DNA of 64,000 nt, from positions 62,001 through 126,000 of the forward strand of contig NZ_JAEULY010000015.1 of NCBI RefSeq assembly GCF_016793595.1. Direction: 5' to 3'. The translations under genes and the position numbers were made by a program. This stretch comes from Phreatobacter sp. Its GTDB lineage: Bacteria > Pseudomonadota > Alphaproteobacteria > Rhizobiales > Phreatobacteraceae. The notes under the pieces are model-generated. The model saw nothing but the letters and a program-made list of their open reading frames with translations. It was not told the origin of the DNA and did no database searches. Of the stretch, positions 38,341-46,952 are shown in pieces (positions within the stretch are counted from its first letter, which is position 1; the number at the start of each line of letters is the position of its first letter).

Positions 38341-39000
38341 ATGACCGACGATATCGTGACGCTGTTCCACTCGCCGCAGAGCCGCTCGGGCGCGGCGCTT
38401 GTCCTGCTGGAGGAACTGGGCGCGCCCTACAAGCTGCATGTGCTCAACATGAAGGCCGGCGAACAGCGCGGGCCCGAGTATCTGGCGGTCAATCCGATGG
38501 GCAAGGTGCCGGCGATCCGCCACCGCGACGCGCTGGTCACCGAGCAGGTCGCGATCTCCATCTATCTCGCCGATGCGTTTCCCGGGGCGGGCCTCGCGCC
38601 GGCCATCGGCGATGCCGAACGTGGCGCCTATCTGCGCTGGCTGGTCTTCTATGCCGCCTGTTTCGAACCGGCGGTCAGCGACCGCGCCATGAAGCGCGAG
38701 GCGGGCAGCGCCCAGAGCTCGCCCTACGGCGATTTCGACACGATGTATGAAACGCTGGTGCAGCATCTTTCGCGCCAGCCATTCTTCACCGGCGAACGCC
38801 TGTCGGCGGCCGACATCCTCTGGGGCACGGCGCTGCACTGGATGACGATGTTCGGCCTCGTGCCGGAGCGGCCGGTGATCACCGACTTCATCCAGAAGAT
38901 CGTGTCGCGGCCGTCCTACAGGGTGATGATGGACCTCGACGAGAAGCTCGCCGCCGAGCATCAGGCCGCTGTGGTCGCGGCCGCAGAGGCAGCCGGCTGA
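38341..39000 (+). CDS. glutathione S-transferase family protein
   Basis: Cytosolic GST-fold protein of 219 aa. The thioredoxin-like N-terminal half has LFHSPQSRSGAALVLLEELG, VNPMGKVPAI (the cis-Pro of the GSH site) and VTEQVAISIYLAD; the helical half has ERLSAADILWGTALHW. The active residue near the N-terminus is probably the Ser of PQSRS, as in beta/zeta-like bacterial GSTs. A detoxification or isomerisation role is likely; the substrate is unknown. GGGAGATTTTTGG precedes the ATG. Confidence 0.92.
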   Translation: MTDDIVTLFHSPQSRSGAALVLLEELGAPYKLHVLNMKAGEQRGPEYLAVNPMGKVPAIRHRDALVTEQVAISIYLADAFPGAGLAPAIGDAERGAYLRWLVFYAACFEPAVSDRAMKREAGSAQSSPYGDFDTMYETLVQHLSRQPFFTGERLSAADILWGTALHWMTMFGLVPERPVITDFIQKIVSRPSYRVMMDLDEKLAAEHQAAVVAAAEAAG

Positions 39001-39007
39001 CGCCGGC

Positions 39008-39367
39008 TCAGCCGCACTCGCCGACGAGGCGGTGGACGACCCAGCCGGTACGGCCGAGGCTGAACTCGGCATCGCCCGGCTCGTAGAACTTGCCATCCGG
39101 CCAATGGGTGACCTGCACCCAGCGGCCGGAGGTGACGAGGCGTCCCATCTGGACGGACCGCATCTTCACGCCGTGGCCGGTGGGCATGCGGCGGATCATC
39201 GGCGCGTCGGTCGAGGGAGCACTGCGGAGTGCGGCGAAGCCGTCGGCGGTCGGCAGAACCTCGCAGACCGCGTTGAGGGCGCTCGCGGGTGAAGCCGCGA
39301 GGCCGAGGGCCAGCGCCGTTGCGGCGAGCATGCCGAGGCGGCGGGCAGAAAGGCTGCAGCGGGTCAT
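39008..39367 (-). CDS. secreted SH3-like domain protein
   Basis: Exported protein of 119 aa: a signal peptide (about 30 residues, ending PASA), then a single SH3-like barrel. Recognisable elements are CEVLPTADGFAALRSAPST, MPTGHGV, GRWVQVTHW and GRTGWVVHRLVGECG, typical of bacterial SH3 domains that bind cell-wall peptides or proteins. Two cysteines at the ends of the domain could pair. GAGAGGGAT lies before the ATG. It ends 7 bp from the stop of the convergent GST gene. Confidence 0.85.
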   Translation of the reverse strand: MTRCSLSARRLGMLAATALALGLAASPASALNAVCEVLPTADGFAALRSAPSTDAPMIRRMPTGHGVKMRSVQMGRLVTSGRWVQVTHWPDGKFYEPGDAEFSLGRTGWVVHRLVGECG

Positions 39368-39474
39368 GGCGTCATCCCTCTCGGTGGATCAGGTTGACGC
39401 TTCAGTAGCTGGCGCGGATTGGCGGACGATGCCGGACCGGAGCACCGCCCGTTTCAACTCTGTCCGCTTCCGCT

Positions 39475-41931
39475 TCAGCGCGGCTCGATCCGCAGCGTGC
39501 CGATGGCGTCCCGCGCGATGTCCTCCCGCCTGGTCCTCATCGGGATGAACTCCACCCGCGACCAGCGTTCGGCAAGGTTGCCGTAGAACCGCGAGGTCGG
39601 CAGTCCCGACTGTCCCGTCGAGTGCATGAACACCGAGCGCTCGGGATCGGCCATGTCGTAGAGCGCGCGCAGCGACGCGGCATGGCGCGACACGAAGGGC
39701 TCGGCCTCGTTGCGGATCGTGTGGCGGTTGACGTTGACCGTGTAGGTGTCGCCGGGAACGGGGACGCGGACGTCGAAGAGCCAGGCGAGAGCGGCGACGC
39801 GCGCGAAAGGCCGGTGCTCGGACCGCGCGTCGTGGGCGCGGCCCCACTGCCATTTCGAGCGATCCTGACCGTAGCGCTTCTCGATGTCGTCCAGCGCGAG
39901 TTCCAGCGCACGCGTAACCAGCGCAGCGCAGGAGACGGCGCCGGCCGGGGTGCCGCGGGTGGCGCACCAGTTCGACTGGCCCTCGCGATTCTGCAGGACG
40001 TTCATCATGAAGACCTGCCGCTGGTCCCACAGATCGCGGAACAGTTCGGGGCCGAGCTCGTCGGCATAGACGAGGCGGGTCAGTTCGCGCATCCACGCCG
40101 TGGCGATCAGCGGCTCGGGGCGGTCGGCCGCCATCGTGCCGTCGAAGGCCTTGAGCATGTCGAGCGCCCACTGCTCGCGTGCCGGCGTCTGGTGCCGACG
40201 CTCGCGCTCGCCCGCCGGGTAGAGCTGAAGCAGGAGCGGCAGCACCTCCCGCACGGCGTTCGAGCGGTGATCGGCCTGAATCTGCCGGAAGCTGTCCAGC
40301 GAGTGCTTGTCGCGCTGGGCCAGCAGTTCGCGGATGCGGTCGGCGCGGTGCGGCGTCGCCCATTCGCCGGTGATGAAATGGGGATAGCCCTCCGCCGTGA
40401 TCCGCTCGTTGGCGGTGTAGCGGAAGCCACGCTCCGGATTGAACTCCTGCGGCAGTTCCTCGAACGGGATGAAGCCGGCCCAGTCGTAACGCGCGTCCCA
40501 GCCGGGCGCTGGAAAGAGGCCACGCAGGTCGTTGTCCGGCCGGCGCACGGGGACCCGGCCGGCGGCGACGAAACCGATATTCCCGTCAACGTCGGCATAG
40601 ACCATGTTCTGCTGTGGCGCGTGATAGTGGCGGGCAGCGGCAAGGAACTCCTGCCAGTTCTTCGCCGTATTCAGGCGCGAGAAGGCCTGGACCGTCAGGT
40701 TGTCGGGCTCGAGCGCGGTCCAGCGCAGCGCCAGCGCATGACCCTGCGGAGCCGCCTCGGTCGCGCCGCGGGACGCCCCGTCCGAGATCACCGGCCCGTG
40801 GCGGGTGATGCGCACGTCGAGCGTCACGTCGGCGGCGCCCTTGACCTTGACGACCTCGCGGACGGTCTCGAAGTCGCGCCAGCCGTCCGGGGTCTGATAG
40901 CGGCTCGGGTTCTGCGGATCGATCCGCTCGATATAGACGTCCTGCACGTCCGGCCCGGTATTGGTGAAGCCCCAGGCGATGCGGTCGTTGCGGCCGAGCA
41001 CCACGCCCGGCACGCCGGGCAGGGTCGCCCCGATCACCGTTCCGGACGGCGAGGTCAGCCGCGCGAAATACCAGAGCGCCGGCGCCGAGAGGCCGAGATG
41101 CGGGTCGTTGGCGAGCAACGGCTTGCCGGTCTGCGACCGCGCGCCGGACACGACCCAGTTGTTCGAGCCGACGCCTTCGAGGCCGAGATTGAACGGCCGG
41201 ATCATCGCGTCCGCCCGCTGGGCCTGGCCGCCGAGCGAACGGTAGAGCGCGGTATAGTCCGGCAGCACCGGCCAGCGCTCGCCGGAATAGGGCGGCAGGA
41301 ACTCGCCGATGCGTTCCATGGAGAAGCCGGCCTGCGCCAGCCGGAGGCGGGTGATCTCGGCATTGAGATTGCCGCCGAGATCGAGCGCCATCATCAGCGA
41401 CCAGCCGATGGAATCGATCGGCGTCCATGGCTCGGGACCGGGCGCGCCGAGAATTTGGAACTCCGGCGGCAGCGGCGTCGTGCGGCTGGTCAGGTAGGCG
41501 TTGACGCCGCGGGCATAGGCCGCGAGCGAGACGCGCGTCTCGGCGTCGAGATTGGCCCAGATCGCCTCCGCGGACCGGCGGATGCCGATGGTGCGCAGGA
41601 AGCGGTCGGTCTCCAGCCCCGGCGCACCGACCACCTCGGCGAGGCGGCCATTGGCGATGCGGCGGTTCATCTCCATCTGCCACAGGCGATCCTGCGCGTG
41701 AACGAAGCCGAGGGCGGCGGTGGCGTCGCCATCGGTCGCCGCGAAGATGTGGGCGACGCCCTCCTTGTCGCGGATCACCTCCACCGGCCGTTCGAAGCCC
41801 GGCAGCGTGATCGTGCCGGCGACCTGCGGCTCCACCGCGCGCACGTACCAGACGACGGTGGCGACGACCGCCACGACGGCCAGGACGACGAGAAGCGCGG
41901 TCCATTTGAACAGGCGACGGATGAAGCGCAT
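39475..41931 (-). CDS. penicillin acylase family (Ntn) hydrolase
   Basis: Large N-terminal-nucleophile hydrolase of 818 aa. An N-terminal membrane anchor or uncleaved signal (residues about 9-30) sends it to the periplasm. The alpha chain starts around VEVIRDKEGVAHIFA and the autoproteolysis site is VGSNNWVVSG, where Ser becomes the nucleophile of the beta chain; NDPHLGL and GRNDRIAWGFTN follow as usual. The family includes penicillin/cephalosporin acylases and N-acyl-homoserine lactone acylases, so the substrate is an amide that cannot be specified. ATG 41931 is followed by RFIRRLFK; the longer frame to 42129 is not family-like. Confidence 0.92.
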   Translation of the reverse strand: MRFIRRLFKWTALLVVLAVVAVVATVVWYVRAVEPQVAGTITLPGFERPVEVIRDKEGVAHIFAATDGDATAALGFVHAQDRLWQMEMNRRIANGRLAEVVGAPGLETDRFLRTIGIRRSAEAIWANLDAETRVSLAAYARGVNAYLTSRTTPLPPEFQILGAPGPEPWTPIDSIGWSLMMALDLGGNLNAEITRLRLAQAGFSMERIGEFLPPYSGERWPVLPDYTALYRSLGGQAQRADAMIRPFNLGLEGVGSNNWVVSGARSQTGKPLLANDPHLGLSAPALWYFARLTSPSGTVIGATLPGVPGVVLGRNDRIAWGFTNTGPDVQDVYIERIDPQNPSRYQTPDGWRDFETVREVVKVKGAADVTLDVRITRHGPVISDGASRGATEAAPQGHALALRWTALEPDNLTVQAFSRLNTAKNWQEFLAAARHYHAPQQNMVYADVDGNIGFVAAGRVPVRRPDNDLRGLFPAPGWDARYDWAGFIPFEELPQEFNPERGFRYTANERITAEGYPHFITGEWATPHRADRIRELLAQRDKHSLDSFRQIQADHRSNAVREVLPLLLQLYPAGERERRHQTPAREQWALDMLKAFDGTMAADRPEPLIATAWMRELTRLVYADELGPELFRDLWDQRQVFMMNVLQNREGQSNWCATRGTPAGAVSCAALVTRALELALDDIEKRYGQDRSKWQWGRAHDARSEHRPFARVAALAWLFDVRVPVPGDTYTVNVNRHTIRNEAEPFVSRHAASLRALYDMADPERSVFMHSTGQSGLPTSRFYGNLAERWSRVEFIPMRTRREDIARDAIGTLRIEPR

Positions 41932-42055
41932 GGGACAACTCGGTAGATGGCCGCTGCCGGGAGCCGGAGAGCGGGCGCGGAGTTGATCATTGGCCGCCGA
42001 CCGGAGCAAGGTGCGTTTCGACTGAGCGCACGGCAGCACCCGAGTGGAGGACGCC

Positions 42056-42220
42056 ATGGCAGACAATGACGACGATGCGGCTCTCGAACGCGCCGCGCGC
42101 AGGATTTTCGAGCTGCAGAACCCCGGCAAGCCCTGGCCGCCCGGACCGCTGGCGAGCGCGGAGGAGAAGGAGCGCTACCGGCAGCTCGCCCGCAAGGAAC
42201 TCGGCTCCAAGGAAAGCTGA
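42056..42220 (+). CDS. small conserved hypothetical protein (54 aa)
   Basis: A short reading frame with an excellent GGAGG five bases before its ATG and codon use like that of its neighbours (third positions mostly G or C). The product is charged and helical, with the block IFELQNPGKPWPPGPL in the middle and EEKERYRQLARKELG at the end. The first half is acidic (ADNDDD). There is no signal or membrane segment. I believe similar short proteins occur in related bacteria but know no function. It is divergent from the acylase gene and 92 bp upstream of trpS. Confidence 0.7.
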   Translation: MADNDDDAALERAARRIFELQNPGKPWPPGPLASAEEKERYRQLARKELGSKES

Positions 42221-42312
42221 CGGCCGGCCGGCTTGAACAGCCGCCGCCGCCATGCGAGGAAGCGCGCCTCATGTAGCGCCTTTCGCTACATAGTTTCGGG
42301 ACTTTCTCGGCC

Positions 42313-43350
42313 ATGGCGACCTTCAAGCCGCTCGTCTTTTCGGGCATGCAGCCTTCGGGCGACCTGCACCTCGGCAATTATCTCGGCGCGCTGGTGAACT
42401 GGGTCGCCATGCAGGAAACCCACGATTGCATCTATTGCGTCGTGGACATGCACGCGATCACCGTCTGGCAGGACCCGAAGGCGCTGCAGAAGGCGATCCG
42501 CGAGGTCACGGCCGCCTATATCGCCGCCGGCATCGATCCGAAGCGCTCGATCCTGTTCAACCAGAGCCAGGTCCACGAGCATGCGGAGCTTGCCTGGGTG
42601 TTCAACTGCATCGCGCGGATCGGCTGGATGAACCGCATGACGCAGTTCAAGGACAAGGCCGGCAAGGACAGGGAGAACGCCTCGCTCGGCCTCCTCGCCT
42701 ATCCGAGCCTGATGGCGGCCGACATCCTCGCCTATCGCGCGACGCACGTGCCCGTGGGCGACGACCAGAAGCAGCACCTGGAACTGACCCGCGACATCGC
42801 GATCAAGTTCAACAACGACTATGCCGAGCGCATTGCCGAACTCGGCCATGGCGACGCCTTCTTCCCCGTCACCGAGCCGGTGATCATGGGGCCGGCGACG
42901 CGCGTCATGTCGCTGCGCGATGGCACCAAGAAGATGTCCAAGTCGGACCCGTCCGACTATTCGCGCATCGCGCTGACCGACGATGCCGACACCATCGCCC
43001 AGAAGGTCCGCAAGGCCCGCACCGACCCCGAACCGCTGCCGACCGAGGAAGCCGGCCTCAAGGGGCGCGCCGAGGCCGACAACCTCGTCGGCATCTTCGC
43101 GGCGCTGTCGGGGCGCACCAAGGCCGACGTGCTGAAGGAGTTCGGCGGCGGCCAGTTCTCGACGTTCAAGGTTGCGCTGGCGGACCTGTCGGTCGCCAAG
43201 CTCTCGCCGATCACGTCGGAGATGAAGCGGCTTTTGAACGACCCGGCCGAGATCGACCGCATCCTTGGCACCGGCGCCGAGCGCGCGCGGGCCGTCGCCC
43301 GGCCGGTGATGGATTCGGTCAAGGACATCGTCGGCTTCGTCCGTTCCTGA
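42313..43350 (+). CDS. trpS: tryptophanyl-tRNA synthetase
   Basis: Charges tRNA-Trp; class I synthetase of 345 aa. The HIGH-like motif is HLGN (residues 19-22, in [12 protein letters not shown]), the KMSKS motif is intact near residue 206 ([12 protein letters not shown]), and [15 protein letters not shown] is the tryptophan/AMP-binding block. The ribosome binding site before the ATG is weak. It stands alone on the plus strand. Confidence 0.96.
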   Translation: MATFKPLVFSGMQPSGDLHLGNYLGALVNWVAMQETHDCIYCVVDMHAITVWQDPKALQKAIREVTAAYIAAGIDPKRSILFNQSQVHEHAELAWVFNCIARIGWMNRMTQFKDKAGKDRENASLGLLAYPSLMAADILAYRATHVPVGDDQKQHLELTRDIAIKFNNDYAERIAELGHGDAFFPVTEPVIMGPATRVMSLRDGTKKMSKSDPSDYSRIALTDDADTIAQKVRKARTDPEPLPTEEAGLKGRAEADNLVGIFAALSGRTKADVLKEFGGGQFSTFKVALADLSVAKLSPITSEMKRLLNDPAEIDRILGTGAERARAVARPVMDSVKDIVGFVRS

Positions 43351-43486
43351 ACAGACGCGGGACAACTCGCGGCTGTCGCCATGCGGCAGCTTTGTGACAG
43401 TTGACTCTTTTTGCGCGCCTTCCGACTGTGAGCATCAATTTTCTCCGCTCCGGGCGTCCGGGCGGAGCCTTACGGGAGCCTGCCTC

Positions 43487-44521
43487 ATGACCACCCTCCG
43501 CCGTGGCGCGCTTGTCGCCGCCTTCGCGCTCGTCGCCGGCTCCGCCGGCGCCCAGCAGCTCATTCCCTCGCCGACGCTGGACGCGATCCGCGCGCGCGGC
43601 CATCTGGAATGCGGCGTCCATCTCGGCCTGCCGGGCTTCTCCTTCGCCAACGACAAGGGCGAGTGGACCGGCCTCGACGTCGATTATTGCCGCGCGCTGG
43701 CAGCCGCCGTCCTCGGCGATGCCAACAAGGTCCGCTACACGCCGACCTCCGTGCAGCAGCGCTGGCCGGTGCTCCAGTCGGGCCAGGTGGACGTGCTGTC
43801 CCGCAACACCACGATCACCTATTCGCGCAACGCCACGCTCGGCGTGAACTTCCAGGGCATCAACTTCTACGAGGGCCAGACCTTCATCGTGCGCACCGCC
43901 TCGGGCGCCAAGAAGCCGACCGACCTCGAGAACGCCTCGATCTGCGTCGCCGCCGGCTCGACCGAGGAGCGCATGGCCGCGGACTATTTCCGCGAGCGCA
44001 ACCTCAAGGTCTCGATCATCAACTTCCAGAAGAACGACGACGCCATCGCCGCCTATGATGCAGGCCGCTGCGACAGCTACACCGCTGGTGTCGGCGCGCT
44101 CGCCGGCCAGCGCATCAAGCTGCGCAATCCCGGCGAGCACACGATCATGACCGAGCTGATCTCCAACGACCCGCAGGGGCCGGTCACCCGCTACGGCGAC
44201 GAGCGCTGGCAGGCCATCGTCCGCTGGGTGCTGAACGGCATGATCGCCGCCGAGCATCTCGGCGTGACCTCGAAGAACGTCGACGAGATGCGCTCGAACT
44301 CGCGCAATGCCGAAATCCGCCGCCTGCTCGGCGCGGACGGCAATTTCGGCGCCATGCTCGGCCTCGACAATGCCTGGATGTTCAACGCCATCAAGCAGGT
44401 CGGGAACTACAGCGAGAGCTATGAGCGCACGGTCGGCAAGGGCTCGCCGCTCGGCCTCGAGCGCGGCGCCAACCAGCTCTGGACGCGCGGCGGCCTCCTG
44501 TTCACGCCGCCGTTCCAGTGA
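43487..44521 (+). CDS. aapJ: general L-amino acid ABC transporter substrate-binding protein
   Basis: Periplasmic amino-acid binding protein of 344 aa, AapJ/BztA type. The signal peptide is about 22 residues (ending AGAQ). Mature blocks: TLDAIRARGHLECGVHLGLPGFS (split around the start of lobe I), GLDVDYCRALAAAVLGD, QSGQVDVLSRNTT and YDAGRCDSYTAG. GGGAG lies 9 bases before the ATG at 43487; the frame is open from 43394. It heads the aapJQM operon; a stem-loop follows at 44573 before aapQ. Confidence 0.94.
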   Translation: MTTLRRGALVAAFALVAGSAGAQQLIPSPTLDAIRARGHLECGVHLGLPGFSFANDKGEWTGLDVDYCRALAAAVLGDANKVRYTPTSVQQRWPVLQSGQVDVLSRNTTITYSRNATLGVNFQGINFYEGQTFIVRTASGAKKPTDLENASICVAAGSTEERMAADYFRERNLKVSIINFQKNDDAIAAYDAGRCDSYTAGVGALAGQRIKLRNPGEHTIMTELISNDPQGPVTRYGDERWQAIVRWVLNGMIAAEHLGVTSKNVDEMRSNSRNAEIRRLLGADGNFGAMLGLDNAWMFNAIKQVGNYSESYERTVGKGSPLGLERGANQLWTRGGLLFTPPFQ

Positions 44522-44572
44522 TGGCTTTGCGGCCGAGGATCGCGCAGGTCCGCCGCAACTGATCCGCTTCCG

Positions 44573-44595
44573 CCCGTCCGGCACCGCCGGGCGGG
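44573..44595 (+). other. intercistronic stem-loop between aapJ and aapQ
   Basis: CCCGTCCGGC pairs with GCCGGGCGGG (10 bp including one G-T pair) around ACC. There is no T-run, so it looks like an mRNA-stabilising or partial-attenuation hairpin that would keep binding-protein message above permease message. Confidence 0.5.
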
Positions 44596-44632
44596 CATCC
44601 CCTCCGCCGCAGCGCTTTAAGACAGGCCGTTC

Positions 44633-45787
44633 TTGACCCGCTATTTCTACGACAAGCGTGTGCGCGAAATCTTCTGGCAGGCCGCGTTGCTGCTCGGCCT
44701 TGCCGCGACGGTGGTCGTCATCGTCCGCAACGCCTCGCAGAACATGGTCAATGCCGGCATGGCTTCCGGCTTCGACTTCCTGTGGCGCACCTCGGGCATC
44801 GATGTGCCCTTCGTGCTGACCAACTACACACCGGATTCCAACATTCTCGCCCTGCTCTGGGTCGGCGTCGTCAACACGCTGGTCATCTCCTTCGTCTCGG
44901 TGGTGGCTGCGACGCTGCTCGGTTTCGTGATCGGCGTGGCGCGGCTCTCGGCGAACAAACTGCTGTCGGGACTTGCCGGCGCCTTCATCGAGTTCGTCCG
45001 CAACATCCCGCTGCTGTTCTTCGTGCTGTTCTGGTATTTCGGTGTCATCGCCGCGCTGCCGGGACCGCGCCAGTCGATCGGCATCTTCTCGGTCGCCTAT
45101 CTGAACAATCGCGGTCTCACGATCCCGGTGCCGACGGACGGCAGCGCGTTCCGCATTGCCGCGGGTGTCGTGCTGGTCGGGCTGGTCGTGCAGGCCGCCA
45201 TCGCCTTCTGGGCCAAGCGCCGCCGTGACGCGACGGGGCAGATCTTCCCCGTCTGGGCCAGCGGCCTTGTCCTGCTCGCGGCCCTGCCGGCGCTCGCCTT
45301 CGGCATCGCCTCGGCGATCAGCCCGTGGGACGTGCCGGCGCTGCGCGGCTTCAACTTCCGCGGCGGCTTCGTGCTGGTGCCGGAATTCGTCGCGCTGTTC
45401 GCGGCGCTGACCACCTACACGGCCGGCTTCATCGCCGAGATCGTTCGCGGCGGCATCCAGTCCGTGGTCAAGGGCCAGTGGGAGGCTGCCTATGCGCTGG
45501 GGCTGAGGCCCAACCGCGCGCTCAGCCTCGTCGTCATCCCGCAGGCCATGCGGGTGATGATCCCGCCGCTGACCAGCCAGTATCTCAACGTCTTGAAGAA
45601 TTCCTCCTTCGGCGCGGCCATCGCCTTCCCCGAACTCGTCAGCGTCTTCGTCGGCTCCGCGCTGACCAATACCGGTCAGGCCATCGAGATCATCGCCATC
45701 ACGCTAGCGATCTATCTCGCCATCGGCCTCGCCGTCTCGGGCTTCATGAACTGGTACAACGCCAAGACCGCGCTGGTGACCCGATGA
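44633..45787 (+). CDS. aapQ: amino acid ABC transporter permease
   Basis: Inner-membrane permease of 384 aa, AapQ/BztB type, with a long insertion between the first membrane segment and the core. About eight hydrophobic segments. The coupling loop EIVRGGIQSVVKGQWEAAYALG (EAA motif) contacts the ATPase. It begins with TTG at 44633; no ATG is available before residue 34, and ACAGG lies seven bases before the TTG. The stop overlaps the aapM start by 4 bases. Confidence 0.92.
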   Translation: MTRYFYDKRVREIFWQAALLLGLAATVVVIVRNASQNMVNAGMASGFDFLWRTSGIDVPFVLTNYTPDSNILALLWVGVVNTLVISFVSVVAATLLGFVIGVARLSANKLLSGLAGAFIEFVRNIPLLFFVLFWYFGVIAALPGPRQSIGIFSVAYLNNRGLTIPVPTDGSAFRIAAGVVLVGLVVQAAIAFWAKRRRDATGQIFPVWASGLVLLAALPALAFGIASAISPWDVPALRGFNFRGGFVLVPEFVALFAALTTYTAGFIAEIVRGGIQSVVKGQWEAAYALGLRPNRALSLVVIPQAMRVMIPPLTSQYLNVLKNSSFGAAIAFPELVSVFVGSALTNTGQAIEIIAITLAIYLAIGLAVSGFMNWYNAKTALVTR

Positions 45788-46851
45788 GCGACGTCGCCGC
45801 GCCCTCCATGCCGCCGCTCCTGCGCCGCCTGCGGCAGGGCTATTTCGCGACGCCCGTGGACGCGGTCGTCTCGCTGCTGTGCATCGCGGCGATCGTCGCC
45901 ATCGTCGTTCCCATCGTGCGCTGGGCGATCATCGACGCCCAATTCGCCGGGACGACCCGCGCCGACTGCACCGGCGAGGGCGCCTGCTGGGTTTTCATCA
46001 AGGCCCGCTTCGGCCAGTTCATGTATGGCTTCTATCCCGTGGAGCAGCGCTGGCGGGTGAACCTTGCCGGGCTGCTGCTGGTCGCCACGGTCGCTGTGTC
46101 CTTCTGGAAGGCCCTGCCGCGCCGCGCCATCACGGTCCCCGCGCTCTGGGCGCTGGTGCTGCTCGTCGACGCCTGGCTGCTGGCCGGCGGCTTCGGCCTG
46201 CCGCGCATCGAGACGCGCCAGTGGGGCGGCCTGATGCTGACCGTGTTCCTGTCGGTCTATGCGGGCGTGCTCGCCGTGCCGCTCGGCATCCTGCTGGCCC
46301 TTGGCCGGCAGTCGGAACTGCCGGTGATCCGGCTGGTCGCCACCATCTTCATCGAATTCTGGCGCGGCGTGCCGATCATCACGGTGATCTTCCTCGCCTC
46401 GCTCCTCCTGCCGCTGGTCATGCCGGCCGGCTGGGACATCGACCGGCTCGTGCGCGCGCTGGTGGGCCTCGCCTTCGTCATCGCCGCCTATATGGCGGAA
46501 GCGGTGCGCGGCGGCCTGCAGGCGATCCCGAAGGGCCAGTGGGAGGCCGCCGCCGCCGGCGGGCTCGGCTACTGGCAGACCACCGGCCTGATCGTGCTGC
46601 CGCAGGCGCTGCGCATTTCCATGCCGGCCATGACCAACGAGTTCATCGCGCTGGTGAAGAACACCTCGCTGGTCTCCATCGTCTCGATCTTCGACCTGCT
46701 CGGCATCGCCCAGGCCTCGCTCGCCGATCCCGCCTGGGTCGGCATGAACAAGGAGGCCTATGCCTTCGCCGGCACGGTCTACTGGGTCATCTGCTTCGGC
46801 CTGTCGCGCTGGTCGCGGCATCTGGAAGCCAGCCGCAAGACGACGCACTGA
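45784..46851 (+). CDS. aapM: amino acid ABC transporter permease
   Basis: Second permease, 355 aa, AapM/BztC type. Its N-terminal part carries one membrane segment and a periplasmic loop with a Cys pair region (RADCTGEGACW), then the core membrane domain with the EAA loop EAVRGGLQAIPKGQWEAAAAGG. ATGA overlap with aapQ shows coupling. The ATP-binding subunit expected directly downstream is missing: the next gene is a CoA-transferase, so the ATPase must come from elsewhere. The 3' end lies in a 14-bp tandem repeat. Confidence 0.93.
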   Translation: MSDVAAPSMPPLLRRLRQGYFATPVDAVVSLLCIAAIVAIVVPIVRWAIIDAQFAGTTRADCTGEGACWVFIKARFGQFMYGFYPVEQRWRVNLAGLLLVATVAVSFWKALPRRAITVPALWALVLLVDAWLLAGGFGLPRIETRQWGGLMLTVFLSVYAGVLAVPLGILLALGRQSELPVIRLVATIFIEFWRGVPIITVIFLASLLLPLVMPAGWDIDRLVRALVGLAFVIAAYMAEAVRGGLQAIPKGQWEAAAAGGLGYWQTTGLIVLPQALRISMPAMTNEFIALVKNTSLVSIVSIFDLLGIAQASLADPAWVGMNKEAYAFAGTVYWVICFGLSRWSRHLEASRKTTH

Positions 46852-46882
46852 TCCCGACGCACTGATCGCGCGGCACTGACGC
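46841..46882. repeat. 14-bp tandem repeat across the aapM stop codon
   Basis: Unit CGACGCACTGATCC at 46841 is followed by CGACGCACTGATCG at 46855 (13 of 14 identical) and a degenerate third copy at 46869-46882. The stop codon of aapM is in the first unit. It looks like a local duplication. Confidence 0.75.
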
Positions 46883-46952
46883 GCGCCCGGCTGCATTGCC
46901 GGACGCCGCCTCCGGCGCTAGGTCAGCGGTCTCTCGCGCAATGGATGCCGCC

